Origin: JANXVY01 sp034408685
Lineage (GTDB): Bacteria > Pseudomonadota > Alphaproteobacteria > Rhizobiales > Hyphomicrobiaceae
Direction of reading: 5' to 3'
Length of the DNA stretch: 20,639 bases
Assembly (NCBI GenBank): GCA_034408685.1
Contig: JAWXCP010000186.1
Span: 1-20,639 of the forward strand
In this document: one piece after another, positions 1 through 6,591 of the stretch
Position numbering within the stretch: the stretch's first letter is position 1
Layout of the letters: the number at the start of each line of letters is the position of its first letter
The notes under the pieces: model-generated
The model's database searches: none
Told to the model about the DNA's origin: nothing
Seen by the model: the letters and a program-made list of their open reading frames with translations, nothing else
Program-made: the position numbers and the translations under genes

Positions 1-1
1 C

Positions 2-94
2 GACCGCCTCGGCCGCGTCGCGGCGTCCATCCCGCCGGTGCCCCACAAATCCATCATCGCGATCCGCCCTTGCGCAGCGGATCAGTCGGGGTAA
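2..94 (+). CDS. C-terminal end of an unidentified protein (partial)
   Basis: This frame enters from the left edge and reads about 30 codons to a TAA stop. Nearly every third codon position is G or C over the first two thirds, as in the clear genes of this window, while the other frames show no such bias. The peptide (…RVAASIPPVPHKSIIAIRP…) gives no recognisable motif. It ends one base before the stop of the minus-strand DUF4145-like remnant, so the two genes are convergent. I cannot name it; the rest lies outside the window. Confidence 0.4.
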   Translation, partial: DRLGRVAASIPPVPHKSIIAIRPCAADQSG

Positions 95-367
95 TCAGGA
101 AAGGTTATTCAGACTTATCTTAACGCTCATAATCGCTGCTGGAGTGCGAGAAATTTCTTCACTGTTCTCCCGAGCGTTCTCCCGTCCTATCAAGGTCATT
201 TTGATAAGAAAAATGCTCGGACTGTGGCAGTTGCGACAAACGCTGAACACCTCGTGCCAATTCAACCACCCGTACTCCTGTTTCCGGAAGACGTGAGCCG
301 TCACGTCGAACGTTATCGCGCTCGCACCACAACGTGGGCAATCGGCGATGAGCAGCGGATTGGCCAC
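95..367 (-). CDS. DUF4145-like N-terminal fragment, probably a truncated gene
   Basis: A 90-residue protein with a GTG start preceded by a good ribosome binding site (GGGGGAG, six bases upstream). Near the N-terminus are two CxxC pairs: CPRC at residues 10-13 and CRNC at about 44-47. They are separated by an aromatic stretch (YGWLNWHEVF), a zinc-ribbon-like arrangement I associate with the start of DUF4145 proteins. From memory those proteins are about 200 residues or more, and the conserved middle and C-terminal parts are absent here: the frame stops after NNLS and no downstream frame visibly resumes the family. Codon use is more AT-rich than in the neighbours. The likeliest reading is the 5' remnant of an accessory gene, often found in defence or mobile regions, left by a rearrangement near base 95. 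The family call is from recall of the motif and is moderate. Confidence 0.5.
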   Translation of the reverse strand: MANPLLIADCPRCGASAITFDVTAHVFRKQEYGWLNWHEVFSVCRNCHSPSIFLIKMTLIGRENARENSEEISRTPAAIMSVKISLNNLS

Positions 368-497
368 GAAAAACTCCCCCTCGCCATTGGCTTTCGTCGG
401 CTAACATACCAAGGAACGGACGTACCTCAAGCACGGCATTGTCGATGTTCCACGTCACCTCCTGCCCCATCGCGACCACCGCTACGTTCGCAGTCTC

Positions 498-510
498 ACC
501 GTCTGACGGT
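498..510. promoter_or_regulatory. 13-base palindrome, possible operator
   Basis: ACCGTC-T-GACGGT is a perfect inverted repeat with six-base arms, about 130 bases upstream of the DUF4145-like start. The symmetry is seen; the regulatory role is inferred and weak. Confidence 0.15.
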
Positions 511-612
511 CGGTATCAAAACTACTTCGCCCGTGCCGCAGGTCCAGCGCGGAGCGAGCGTCTGCCCCTCACCTTCGGCTTCGAGGCTCGCTGCGCTCAC
601 TCTCAGCCTCTT

Positions 613-636
613 CCTCTCCCCGCAGGCGGGGAGAGG
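613..636. repeat. Perfect GC-rich hairpin, REP-like intergenic element
   Basis: Eleven-base arms CCTCTCCCCGC and GCGGGGAGAGG flank a two-base centre. Elements built on CTCTCCCCGC/GCGGGGAGAG are, from general recall, dispersed in many proteobacterial genomes. The surrounding text (540-660) has the usual CTTCGGCTTCGAGGCTCGC style. It could also act as a transcription barrier between neighbouring genes, but no T-run follows. Confidence 0.55.
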
Positions 637-897
637 GGGCCGCACGTCGAACGCGGCGTTCTATCAGATCGTCGATCCGCGTTGGAGGGAGTGATGCGGC
701 TGGCGGGAGTATGGAATTGGCGGTTCCGTGTGAGCAGCATGCCCTGGACCTACGCCAAAACCCCAGCCTGATCCGTCAACGTGGGGCCGGTGCAACGCCG
801 CGCAAACTTGCCCCCGACCCTCTCCCAATGCAAGTGCAGGCCATGGGGAGCGGGAGGTCGCACGTCGGCTGTCCCGTCCGCTCAGCCTCACGCTCTA

Positions 898-932
898 CTA
901 CTCCCTACTCCCTACTCGCTACTCGCTACTCA
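898..932. repeat. Heptamer tandem array, five units of CTACTCN
   Basis: Five consecutive 7-base units (CTACTCC, CTACTCC, CTACTCG, CTACTCG, CTACTCA) end two bases before the rluC stop codon. The period is exact and only the last base of the unit varies. The array sits in the rluC 3' untranslated region. No function is evident; low-complexity heptamers like this look like slipped-strand expansions. Confidence 0.7.
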
Positions 933-934
933 CA

Positions 935-2026
935 TCACTCGCTCTCATACCGATCTGGGTCCAACCCCAGCCCGACGAACGTGGCGCGCATATGCTCGGG
1001 GATCGGCGCGGTGACGTCGATGGTGTCGGGCGTGCGGCGCTTAGCTGGACCGCCACGCGCCACGGCTGGATGCGGCAGGATCAGGCGCCGCGCATGGAGA
1101 TAGAGCTTGTCGGCGAAATCCGTATCGGCGAGCGATGACCGGCCGCTGGCTGGCAAATACTTCGGGTCGCCGACGATCGGATGGCCGAGAATGTCCATGT
1201 GCGCGCGCAACTGGTGTTGCCGACCGGTCACCGGCTTGAGGCTGACCCAGGCGCATTTCTGCCCGACGCGGTCGATCACCGAATAAACCGTGGTCGCGTG
1301 CATCGCCACGTCCTGCTCGCCGGGCCGCGCCTTGCGCACGCGGTCACCGTCGGGGCCGGTGTCCTTGACAAGGGCCACCTCGACCCGGCCCTGCGGCGGG
1401 CGCGGAATACCCTCCACCAGCGCCCAATACGTCTTGGCCGCACTGCGCGATTGGAACGTCTTGCCGAGCCGCGCGGCGGTATCGCGCGTCTTGGCGACGA
1501 GCAGGACGCCGGTCGTGTCGCGGTCGAGGCGGTGGACGAGGCGCGGGCGGTCGCCGAACCGATCGGCCATCGCGGCCAGCATGCCGTCGACGTGCCGGCG
1601 GGTTCCCGTGCCGCCCTGGACGGCGAGGCCGAACGGCTTGTTGAGCACGAGCACGTCGTCATCCTCATAGAGGATCATGCTCTCGATCAGCTTCCGGTCG
1701 GCAGCGGTGATGTGCAGGCCGGTGCCCGTTGCCGATCCACCTGCCGATCGCGCAGCCGCCGCCGCCGCGACCGGCTTGGACAGTTGCCGGGCAACGGCTG
1801 GCACGCGGATTTCCTGGCCAGCCTCGATCCGCAAGTTGGTCTCCGCGCGTTTGCCGTCGACGCGGACCTGGCCCGTGCGCAGCAATTTCTGCAGATAGCC
1901 CTGGTTGACGGTCGGGAAATGCTGGCGGAACCACCGGTCGAGGCGCTGCCCGGCATCCTTCGGCGCGACCGTGAGGGTCTCGACGGGGGCAGATTGCTTT
2001 GCTGGCTTCGATTGTGTTTCGCTCAT
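935..2026 (-). CDS. rluC: RluA-family 23S rRNA pseudouridine synthase (RluC type)
   Basis: A 363-residue cytoplasmic enzyme that isomerises uridines to pseudouridine in 23S rRNA. Residues about 25-77 form an S4 RNA-binding domain (QRLDRWFRQHF…LLRTGQVRVDGKR). The catalytic domain follows from about 118, with the family motif HRLDRDTTG at 165-173, whose Asp168 is the expected catalytic residue, and GRQHQLRAH at 268-276. An Ala-rich linker (84-105) joins the two domains. The ATG overlaps the stop of crcB in an ATGA, so the genes are translationally coupled in one operon. S4 plus catalytic domain fits RluC or RluD. I favour RluC because alphaproteobacterial proteins of this form are usually annotated so, but the exact target uridines cannot be read from sequence. 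Confidence 0.92.
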   Translation of the reverse strand: MSETQSKPAKQSAPVETLTVAPKDAGQRLDRWFRQHFPTVNQGYLQKLLRTGQVRVDGKRAETNLRIEAGQEIRVPAVARQLSKPVAAAAAARSAGGSATGTGLHITAADRKLIESMILYEDDDVLVLNKPFGLAVQGGTGTRRHVDGMLAAMADRFGDRPRLVHRLDRDTTGVLLVAKTRDTAARLGKTFQSRSAAKTYWALVEGIPRPPQGRVEVALVKDTGPDGDRVRKARPGEQDVAMHATTVYSVIDRVGQKCAWVSLKPVTGRQHQLRAHMDILGHPIVGDPKYLPASGRSSLADTDFADKLYLHARRLILPHPAVARGGPAKRRTPDTIDVTAPIPEHMRATFVGLGLDPDRYESE

Positions 2027-2403
2027 GGGACGACCGTACGCGCAATGGCGATGCCGAGATAGAGGGCGGCGATCGTCAAGATGACTGACCCGCCAATGTA
2101 GCCCGCCGCCGCCAGCATGTCACGGCGCTCGACCAGTTGGGCAACGTCGAGCGAGAACGCCGAAAACGTGGTGAACCCGCCGAGAACGCCGGTCATCAAT
2201 AGGGCCCGCGCCTCGGGCGAACCGCCAAACCGCCGCGAGATGAGATCGGCGATGATGCCCATCAGCAGGCAGCCAGCGACGTTGATCGCCAGCGTCCACC
2301 ACGGGAAGCCCGGGCCAAGACGACGGATCATTTCGGTCTGGATCAGATAGCGCGCTCCGGCGCCGATGCCGCCGCCGAGGGTGGCGAGGAGGAGAAGCTG
2401 CAT
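2023..2403 (-). CDS. crcB: CrcB/Fluc-family fluoride exporter
   Basis: A 126-residue integral membrane protein of the Fluc family, whose members form dual-topology dimeric channels that release fluoride from the cytoplasm. Four hydrophobic segments are visible, at about 3-21, 36-55, 66-86 and 97-121. Family signatures present are GGGIGAGARYL near the N-terminus, INVAGCLLMG (Asn41) in the second helix, and GGFTTFSAFS at 75-84, which carries the pore phenylalanines and the polar track. The start at 2403 gives the normal family length. An upstream in-frame ATG would add 31 arginine-rich residues unlike the family. The end overlaps rluC by four bases. I found no fluoride riboswitch consensus in the 138 bases upstream; a TTGACT hexamer there (2496-2501) lacks a well-spaced -10. 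Confidence 0.93.
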   Translation of the reverse strand: MQLLLLATLGGGIGAGARYLIQTEMIRRLGPGFPWWTLAINVAGCLLMGIIADLISRRFGGSPEARALLMTGVLGGFTTFSAFSLDVAQLVERRDMLAAAGYIGGSVILTIAALYLGIAIARTVVP

Positions 2404-2498
2404 GGGGTAGATGGGCCTGGACTGAAACTGGCGAGACGGGTTGGCGCGCCTGTGGATTAGGACGCGTCGGTATAGGGCGGCTGCACGAATGCGCAAGT

Positions 2499-2528
2499 CA
2501 ACCTCGACGAGCAGCCAACCTCGACGAG
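2499..2528. repeat. Two direct copies of CAACCTCGACGAG
   Basis: The 13-base sequence occurs at 2499-2511 and again at 2516-2528, upstream of crcB and just past the vapC stop. It may be a small duplication or a paired regulator site; nothing else supports either. Confidence 0.5.
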
Positions 2529-2541
2529 AAAGGCATACGCG

Positions 2542-2931
2542 TCAAACCGGCCGCCAGCTAAGCGGGTGGTCGGCGAGCGCCCGGTCCAGCGTCAGCAAGC
2601 GGAGACCCTCCACTTGGGCAACCGCCAGCAGCATGAGGTCGAAGGGATCGCGCGTCGATGGCAGCACCGCGAGGTCGGCGAGAGCATGCTGAGGCGTGAT
2701 CGGGAGGATCGTCGCCGAAGCCGCGCTGCACAACTCTGGCAGCTTGCTCAAGGCAATTCCCAGGTTGAGTTTCCCCGACCGCGCCTTCAGCGAAATCTCC
2801 CAGAGGGAAGCAACGCTTACATGAAGTTTGACATCGCTCTGCCGGATGACCGACAGCATCGCAGACGGAATGCGCGCATCACCCAACTCGGCTAAGGCAA
2901 GCAGAATGTGGGTATCGAGAAGGTAGCTCAC
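2542..2931 (-). CDS. vapC: VapC-family PIN-domain toxin ribonuclease
   Basis: A 129-residue PIN-domain protein. The acidic metal-binding residues of the family are in place: Asp6 in LLDTHILL, Glu45 in SLWEISLK, Asp95 and Asp98 in RDPFDLMLLAVAQ, and Asp116 in LLTLDRAL. VapC toxins are Mg-dependent ribonucleases that cleave tRNA or rRNA and are held inactive by their antitoxin. The start is GTG, overlapping the antitoxin stop as GTGA, so translation is probably coupled and toxin kept below antitoxin. Length and motif order are normal for the type-II family and no catalytic residue is missing, so the toxin should be active. Its cellular target cannot be inferred. Confidence 0.92.
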   Translation of the reverse strand: MSYLLDTHILLALAELGDARIPSAMLSVIRQSDVKLHVSVASLWEISLKARSGKLNLGIALSKLPELCSAASATILPITPQHALADLAVLPSTRDPFDLMLLAVAQVEGLRLLTLDRALADHPLSWRPV

Positions 2932-3206
2932 TTCGGCGAGGCGGGATCAGGTAACGGCCGCAGCAAGAAATCCTCAGGCAGCGGATCATCGAAGTCGTCG
3001 GCGATGAAAGTAACGATGCGTTCGATGCCATGCTCGCGCTTGAAGCGTACTATTCTCTCCGGATCGAAACCGCCGGACCGTTGTGGCGCGACAACTTCGG
3101 CCACGGGTTCACCGCCGCGTGTCAACACCACGCGTTCGCCCGCCTCGACGCGGCGCGCCAAATCCTCAAGTGCGATGTCACCGCGTTCAACCGGGATCGT
3201 TTCCAT
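2928..3206 (-). CDS. vapB: Phd/YefM-type antitoxin of the VapBC pair
   Basis: A 92-residue antitoxin immediately upstream of, and overlapping, vapC. Residues about 9-42 (ALEDLARRVEAGERVVLTRGGEPVAEVVAP) are the typical Phd/YefM DNA-binding fold. The C-terminal part, with IADDFDDPLPEDFL, is the acidic tail that wraps the PIN toxin in this class. The ATG at 3206 is chosen because the domain begins a few residues in; the open frame continues further up but its extra residues do not resemble the family. The ribosome binding site is weak. Such antitoxins repress their own operon alone and with the toxin; I see no clear operator palindrome just upstream. Confidence 0.88.
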   Translation of the reverse strand: METIPVERGDIALEDLARRVEAGERVVLTRGGEPVAEVVAPQRSGGFDPERIVRFKREHGIERIVTFIADDFDDPLPEDFLLRPLPDPASPK

Positions 3207-3401
3207 AACGCCATGATAACACCCTGCGGCGCACGCCTCAACAGCACCCGGCCGCAGTTGGTCATGATCAGCGACTAACGCGACGGCCAGTGTCGGACGT
3301 GGCGCCACATGTGCCTGTGGGCGACGTCGAGACAAATCTATAGCGACAACCGAAATAGGCCACTCTCTCACTCGAGCGATTCGCCCCAACCGGAGCCCGC
3401 C

Positions 3402-4373
3402 ATGGCCGACCGAAAGCCGCGCGCTGTCCAAACGGCGTCACCGAAAGCCAAATCAGAATCCGCCACCAAGTCCGCGATTGCAGCCGCTACACCGAGCGCA
3501 ACCCAGCCTACCGCGCGGGCCGGGCCAAAGCGGATCATCGCGCTGGTCTACGATTTCGACGGGACGCTGTCGCCCAAGCCGATGCAGGAATATTCGCTGT
3601 TGCCCAAGATCGGCATCGACCCGGACGCATTCTGGGCCGAGAGCAACAAAATCGCGCGCGAGCAGCAGGCCGACCCGCTGATCACTTACATGCACCTGAT
3701 GTACAAAAAGGCGAAAGCGGCCAACATTCGCATCGACCGAGAGGACCTCGTCGCGCTCGGCCGCGACGTCGAACTGTTCCCTGGCGTCGACGAATGGTTC
3801 GACGAAATCGCCCGCTACATCGACATCCGCGCAGAAACGCCCGACGGGTCACCCGGCGTGGAATTACGCCACTATCTCATCTCATCGGGGCTGACCGAGA
3901 TCGTTGAGGGCACGCGGATCTACCATCGCTTCCACAACGTGTTCGCCTCTGAATACTGGTTCGAAGCCTACGACCTGCCCTATCCCAAGCGGGTCATCAC
4001 CGACACCGGCAAAACGCAATACCTGTTCCGCATCAACAAGGGCGTCGAAGACCTCGGCCAGACGATCAACCAGCACATGCCAGAGGCTGCGCGGCCGATC
4101 CCGTTCGAGAACATGATCTACTTCGGCGATGGCGACACCGACGTGCCATCGATGGCGGTGATGCGAAAAAACGGCGGCCACGCGATTGCGGTGCATGGCG
4201 GGACGGACGCCGGCAAGGTCAAATGCGTCGACCTGTTCAAAGCGGGCCGGATCGATTTCTATGCCGAGGCCGACTACCGGCGCGGTTCGGCGCTGTTCCT
4301 TCGCACCTGCCTACTGATCGACCGGATCCTTGCCACCATCCGGATCAAGGACGAAATCGCCCGGCTCAACTGA
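3402..4373 (+). CDS. HAD-superfamily hydrolase (phosphoserine-phosphatase-like)
   Basis: A 323-residue cytoplasmic protein. HAD motifs are visible: motif I DFDGTLS with nucleophile Asp51 and Asp53, motif II LISSG at 159-163, a candidate motif III lysine in TGKTQ (Lys204), and motif IV FGDGDTDVPSM at 241-251. The cap between motifs I and II is helical, as in phosphoserine phosphatases. Residues 1-43 are a low-complexity Ala/Lys/Ser/Thr tail before the domain. The start at 3402 has GGAG seven bases upstream; an earlier in-frame ATG at 3309 has no such support. It is divergent from vapBC and convergent with the chaN-like gene. A phosphatase acting on a small phosphorylated metabolite is likely; the substrate is unknown. 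Confidence 0.88.
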   Translation: MADRKPRAVQTASPKAKSESATKSAIAAATPSATQPTARAGPKRIIALVYDFDGTLSPKPMQEYSLLPKIGIDPDAFWAESNKIAREQQADPLITYMHLMYKKAKAANIRIDREDLVALGRDVELFPGVDEWFDEIARYIDIRAETPDGSPGVELRHYLISSGLTEIVEGTRIYHRFHNVFASEYWFEAYDLPYPKRVITDTGKTQYLFRINKGVEDLGQTINQHMPEAARPIPFENMIYFGDGDTDVPSMAVMRKNGGHAIAVHGGTDAGKVKCVDLFKAGRIDFYAEADYRRGSALFLRTCLLIDRILATIRIKDEIARLN

Positions 4374-4412
4374 CGCGTGAGACCACAACCAAAAATAGAA
4401 TCCGTATCCGTT

Positions 4413-5549
4413 TCATTGCGCCGACTTTGGTGCCGCCTTCATGCGCTCAAAGGCGGCCCGCATTTGCGCGCACGGATCCGGGTCGCGCGACGTATTGCGT
4501 GGCGTTACGACAGTCCAATCGGCGACCGGCTGGCGATCGGGGCCAGACTGCGCAAGCGAGGCCACATCGCTCTTGCCGTCCTCGGACTCGGTGAACATCA
4601 CCGCCAGGATCGGCCGATCCTTTGCTCGCTGCGCGAGATACCACGGCACCGCGCGGTCCGTCCTGACGTGGCCGTTGCCAGCAATCAGGATCGCGCCGCC
4701 GCCCACACCGGCAGCCGTGACAACGGCGTCGGCGAGATGGGCGTCGCGGAATCGTTGCGCGAAGGCCATTCCGCCAAGTGCCGATTTCGGCATCATGCCG
4801 CAATGCGCCTCCTCGATTTCGATGAGCGACGCGTTATCGAGCGCTGTGCCCAGCGGCGTATCGAGGCCCAGCCGCGTCCGTTCAGCGGCCTGGATGCTGT
4901 CCGCACCTGAACGGGCAGAATTTTTCATCGCCTCCCGACCCGGATCGCCGGGCAATATGGCCTGTCCCGACGCAACCGCGGCCGACAGAAGCGGGCGATA
5001 ATCGGCCATTTTCGACCACGGCGAACGGTCCCAGTCGACGGCTGCCAGGAATGCGGCCGGATCGCGGTTGGTCTCACTCGGCACGGCGAAGGGCGCCAAG
5101 ACCTCGCGTTGATCGGCGGTAAATTGCTCAAACACCACGGGCACTTTTCGCTTGTTGCCCGAGAGCCCGGCGATAATGGCAGCCCGTAAAGTGTGGTGCA
5201 TGTCATTGTCGTGGATCTCGCCGAGCAGTACAAAACCGTTGGCTGCCAATGTCGCATCGATCGCTGTAAGGAGACCGTCCCACCCCGCCGCCTGACACGC
5301 CGACGCTGTCGCCGGAACTGGAACAACCGACGTAGCCGAAGCAGACGCGGCGACACCGCAGAGCGGATGACCACCATCCCGCTGACATTGGCCGCTCATG
5401 TCCGCAATCGCAGTCGCAACCACAGCCGGGCATGGCGCAGCGCCAGCGCTATAAGCGTCTGGGCTTGAGGCCAACGACATCGCGCCGCAGGCGATCCAAA
5501 CGGCAACTACATTCCTCCGCAGCGCGCGCCATCGTGTCGATACCGTCAT
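4413..5549 (-). CDS. ChaN-family exported protein (haem-binding uptake, Tiki fold)
   Basis: A 378-residue exported protein. A basic N-terminus and hydrophobic stretch (about 7-28) form a signal sequence. A cysteine at 21 follows WIA, an imperfect lipobox, so lipidation is uncertain. The ChaN domain starts near 90: LLGEIHDNDMHH (108-119), VVFEQF (138-143), EEAHCGMM (246-253) and GNGHVRTDRAVPWYL (291-305) are the family's histidine/acidic motifs. ChaN proteins are envelope proteins; one member binds haem, and the fold relates to Tiki/TraB-type metalloproteases. Between the signal and the domain lies an extra segment with cysteines at 40, 55, 64 and 85, which I do not associate with the family. 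The frame is open upstream to 5792, but 5549 is preferred because the signal sequence begins there. It is divergent from the redoxin gene. Confidence 0.85.
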   Translation of the reverse strand: MTVSTRWRALRRNVVAVWIACGAMSLASSPDAYSAGAAPCPAVVATAIADMSGQCQRDGGHPLCGVAASASATSVVPVPATASACQAAGWDGLLTAIDATLAANGFVLLGEIHDNDMHHTLRAAIIAGLSGNKRKVPVVFEQFTADQREVLAPFAVPSETNRDPAAFLAAVDWDRSPWSKMADYRPLLSAAVASGQAILPGDPGREAMKNSARSGADSIQAAERTRLGLDTPLGTALDNASLIEIEEAHCGMMPKSALGGMAFAQRFRDAHLADAVVTAAGVGGGAILIAGNGHVRTDRAVPWYLAQRAKDRPILAVMFTESEDGKSDVASLAQSGPDRQPVADWTVVTPRNTSRDPDPCAQMRAAFERMKAAPKSAQ

Positions 5550-5556
5550 GTCGGGG

Positions 5557-5587
5557 CCTCGCGAGGTTATAATCTCGAAACGTTCGA
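5557..5587. promoter_or_regulatory. Two adjacent palindromes upstream of the ChaN-like gene
   Basis: CCTCGCGAGG (5557-5566) is a perfect 10-base palindrome 7 bases before the start codon, and TCGAA-ACG-TTCGA (5575-5587) is a second inverted repeat. An AT-rich TTATAAT lies between them. On the minus strand this area could hold the promoter and an operator for the ChaN-like gene. The symmetry is seen; the function is inferred. Confidence 0.25.
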
Positions 5588-5790
5588 CCTTAAGGGACGG
5601 ACCAGTCCAACTATGCCGACGAGCCTTGCTGCAAAGCCCGTCTTCCACGACGGCACAGCCGCCAGTTAGATGCCAGTGCACTTTGCCGTACGCAACGCAG
5701 CCACATTGATTGATGATGTCTCCGGCATGCCTTGCGGGATCGCATGGCGCATCCCACGTCGCGCACATTCGATAACTTGGAGTTCCTGAC

Positions 5791-6426
5791 ATGACAGTTC
5801 AAAGCAAATTCAGATCAATCGCCGCCGCCCTGATGATCGCCGCACCCGCAGTTACATCACTTGCAGCCCCGACTGCGGCCGCCCCCGCCATCGGGGAAGC
5901 CGCTCCACCGTTTACCGCCGTCGACAGCCGCGGCAAACCCGTGGCTTTGGCAGACTTCAAGGGCAAGACCGTCATTCTCGAGTGGACCAACCACGACTGC
6001 CCCTACGTCGGTAAGCATTATTCGACCAACAACATGCAGTCCCTGCAAAAAGCGGCGACGGCGTCAGGGCTCGTTTGGCTGACCGTCGTCTCGTCGGCTC
6101 GAGGCCAACAGGGCCACGTCGATGGGCCAGCCGCCGACAAGCTGACCGAGACGCGCAAAGCCGCGCCGTCAGCCGTACTGCTCGATCCCGATGGCACGCT
6201 TGGCCGCCTATACGACGCCAAGACCACCCCACACATGTTCGTCATCAAGCCAGACGGTAAACTCGCCTACAACGGCGCGATCGACGACAAGCCGACGACC
6301 GACAGCGCCGACGTTGCGACCGCCAAAAGCTTCGTCAAAAACGCGATGGATGCGGTTGCAGTTGGCAAACCGGTCGATCCAGCCGTGACGCGGGCTTACG
6401 GCTGCTCGGTCAAATACAAGTCCTGA
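5791..6426 (+). CDS. Exported redoxin (AhpC/TSA-like thioredoxin-fold protein)
   Basis: A 211-residue protein with a signal peptide (about 1-30, hydrophobic then Ala-rich, likely cut near AAPA). The mature part is a thioredoxin fold of the redoxin type: GEAAPPFTAVDSRGKPVALADFKGKTVILEW, then Cys70 in NHDCPYVGKHY, and the cis-proline loop TTPHMFVI (Pro147). The active site has one cysteine rather than CxxC. A second cysteine, Cys205, sits in the C-terminal YGCSVKY, a pairing I recall as typical of this subfamily. It may reduce or scavenge thiols or peroxides in the periplasm. GGAG eight bases before the ATG supports the start. It shares a 241-base divergent region with the ChaN-like gene. Confidence 0.85.
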   Translation: MTVQSKFRSIAAALMIAAPAVTSLAAPTAAAPAIGEAAPPFTAVDSRGKPVALADFKGKTVILEWTNHDCPYVGKHYSTNNMQSLQKAATASGLVWLTVVSSARGQQGHVDGPAADKLTETRKAAPSAVLLDPDGTLGRLYDAKTTPHMFVIKPDGKLAYNGAIDDKPTTDSADVATAKSFVKNAMDAVAVGKPVDPAVTRAYGCSVKYKS

Positions 6427-6561
6427 GAATACGAGGGTCTGCATAACGAGTGGCTCGTATGACCTGTGAGCCGACAAGTTGTGAACGAACACGATAGAGC
6501 ACTCGCGGTGTCGCGCCGGACGGAGTTATGGTCTGCCGAACGGTCCCGTCGCATGTTCGGA

Positions 6562-6578
6562 GGGGCTATATCAGCCCC
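6562..6578. promoter_or_regulatory. Small hairpin just upstream of pdeM
   Basis: GGGGCT-ATATC-AGCCCC, six-base arms and a five-base loop, lies 14 bases before the pdeM start. If transcribed it would sit in the leader beside the ribosome binding region. No other regulatory evidence. Confidence 0.25.
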
Positions 6579-6591
6579 GCCAGAGACCGCC

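Larger units (their letters stand above)
368..934. other. 567-base gap without a convincing gene
   Basis: Frames here lack consistent GC3 bias. The stretch holds a 13-base palindrome (498-510), a perfect GC-rich hairpin (613-636) inside a block rich in CTC/GAG runs, a second block sharing short matches with the first (CTCAGCCTC and CGCACGTCG, around 840-890), and a 7-bp tandem array (898-932) ending just before the rluC stop. The only small ORF with a good Shine-Dalgarno is 694-771 (25 codons), which I do not accept. Confidence 0.6.

Noticed and set aside
159..479. Minus-strand frame of 106 codons overlapping the DUF4145-like gene, including a plausible MGQEVTWN start
   Set aside because: It runs through the DUF4145-like region in another frame, where the CxxC motifs and a better ribosome binding site favour the other reading; its upstream half could be a remnant but nothing identifies it.
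694..771. 25-codon + strand ORF with Shine-Dalgarno GGAGGGAG
   Set aside because: Product (MRLAGVWNWRF…) has no similarity I know, codon bias is not informative at this length, and it lies in repeat-rich intergenic DNA.
1181..2062. Long + strand open frame (293 codons) opposite rluC
   Set aside because: It lies antisense to a gene with complete RluA-family motifs and its product has no recognisable domain; GC-rich genes commonly leave such open antisense frames.
2404..2541. Fluoride riboswitch upstream of crcB
   Set aside because: I looked on the minus strand for the conserved pseudoknot segments and did not find them; a covariance-model search (Rfam crcB model) would settle it.
5550..5792. 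In-frame upstream extension of the ChaN-like protein by 81 residues
   Set aside because: The extension has no signal-like or domain features and would bury the real signal peptide inside the protein; it overlaps the divergent promoter region.
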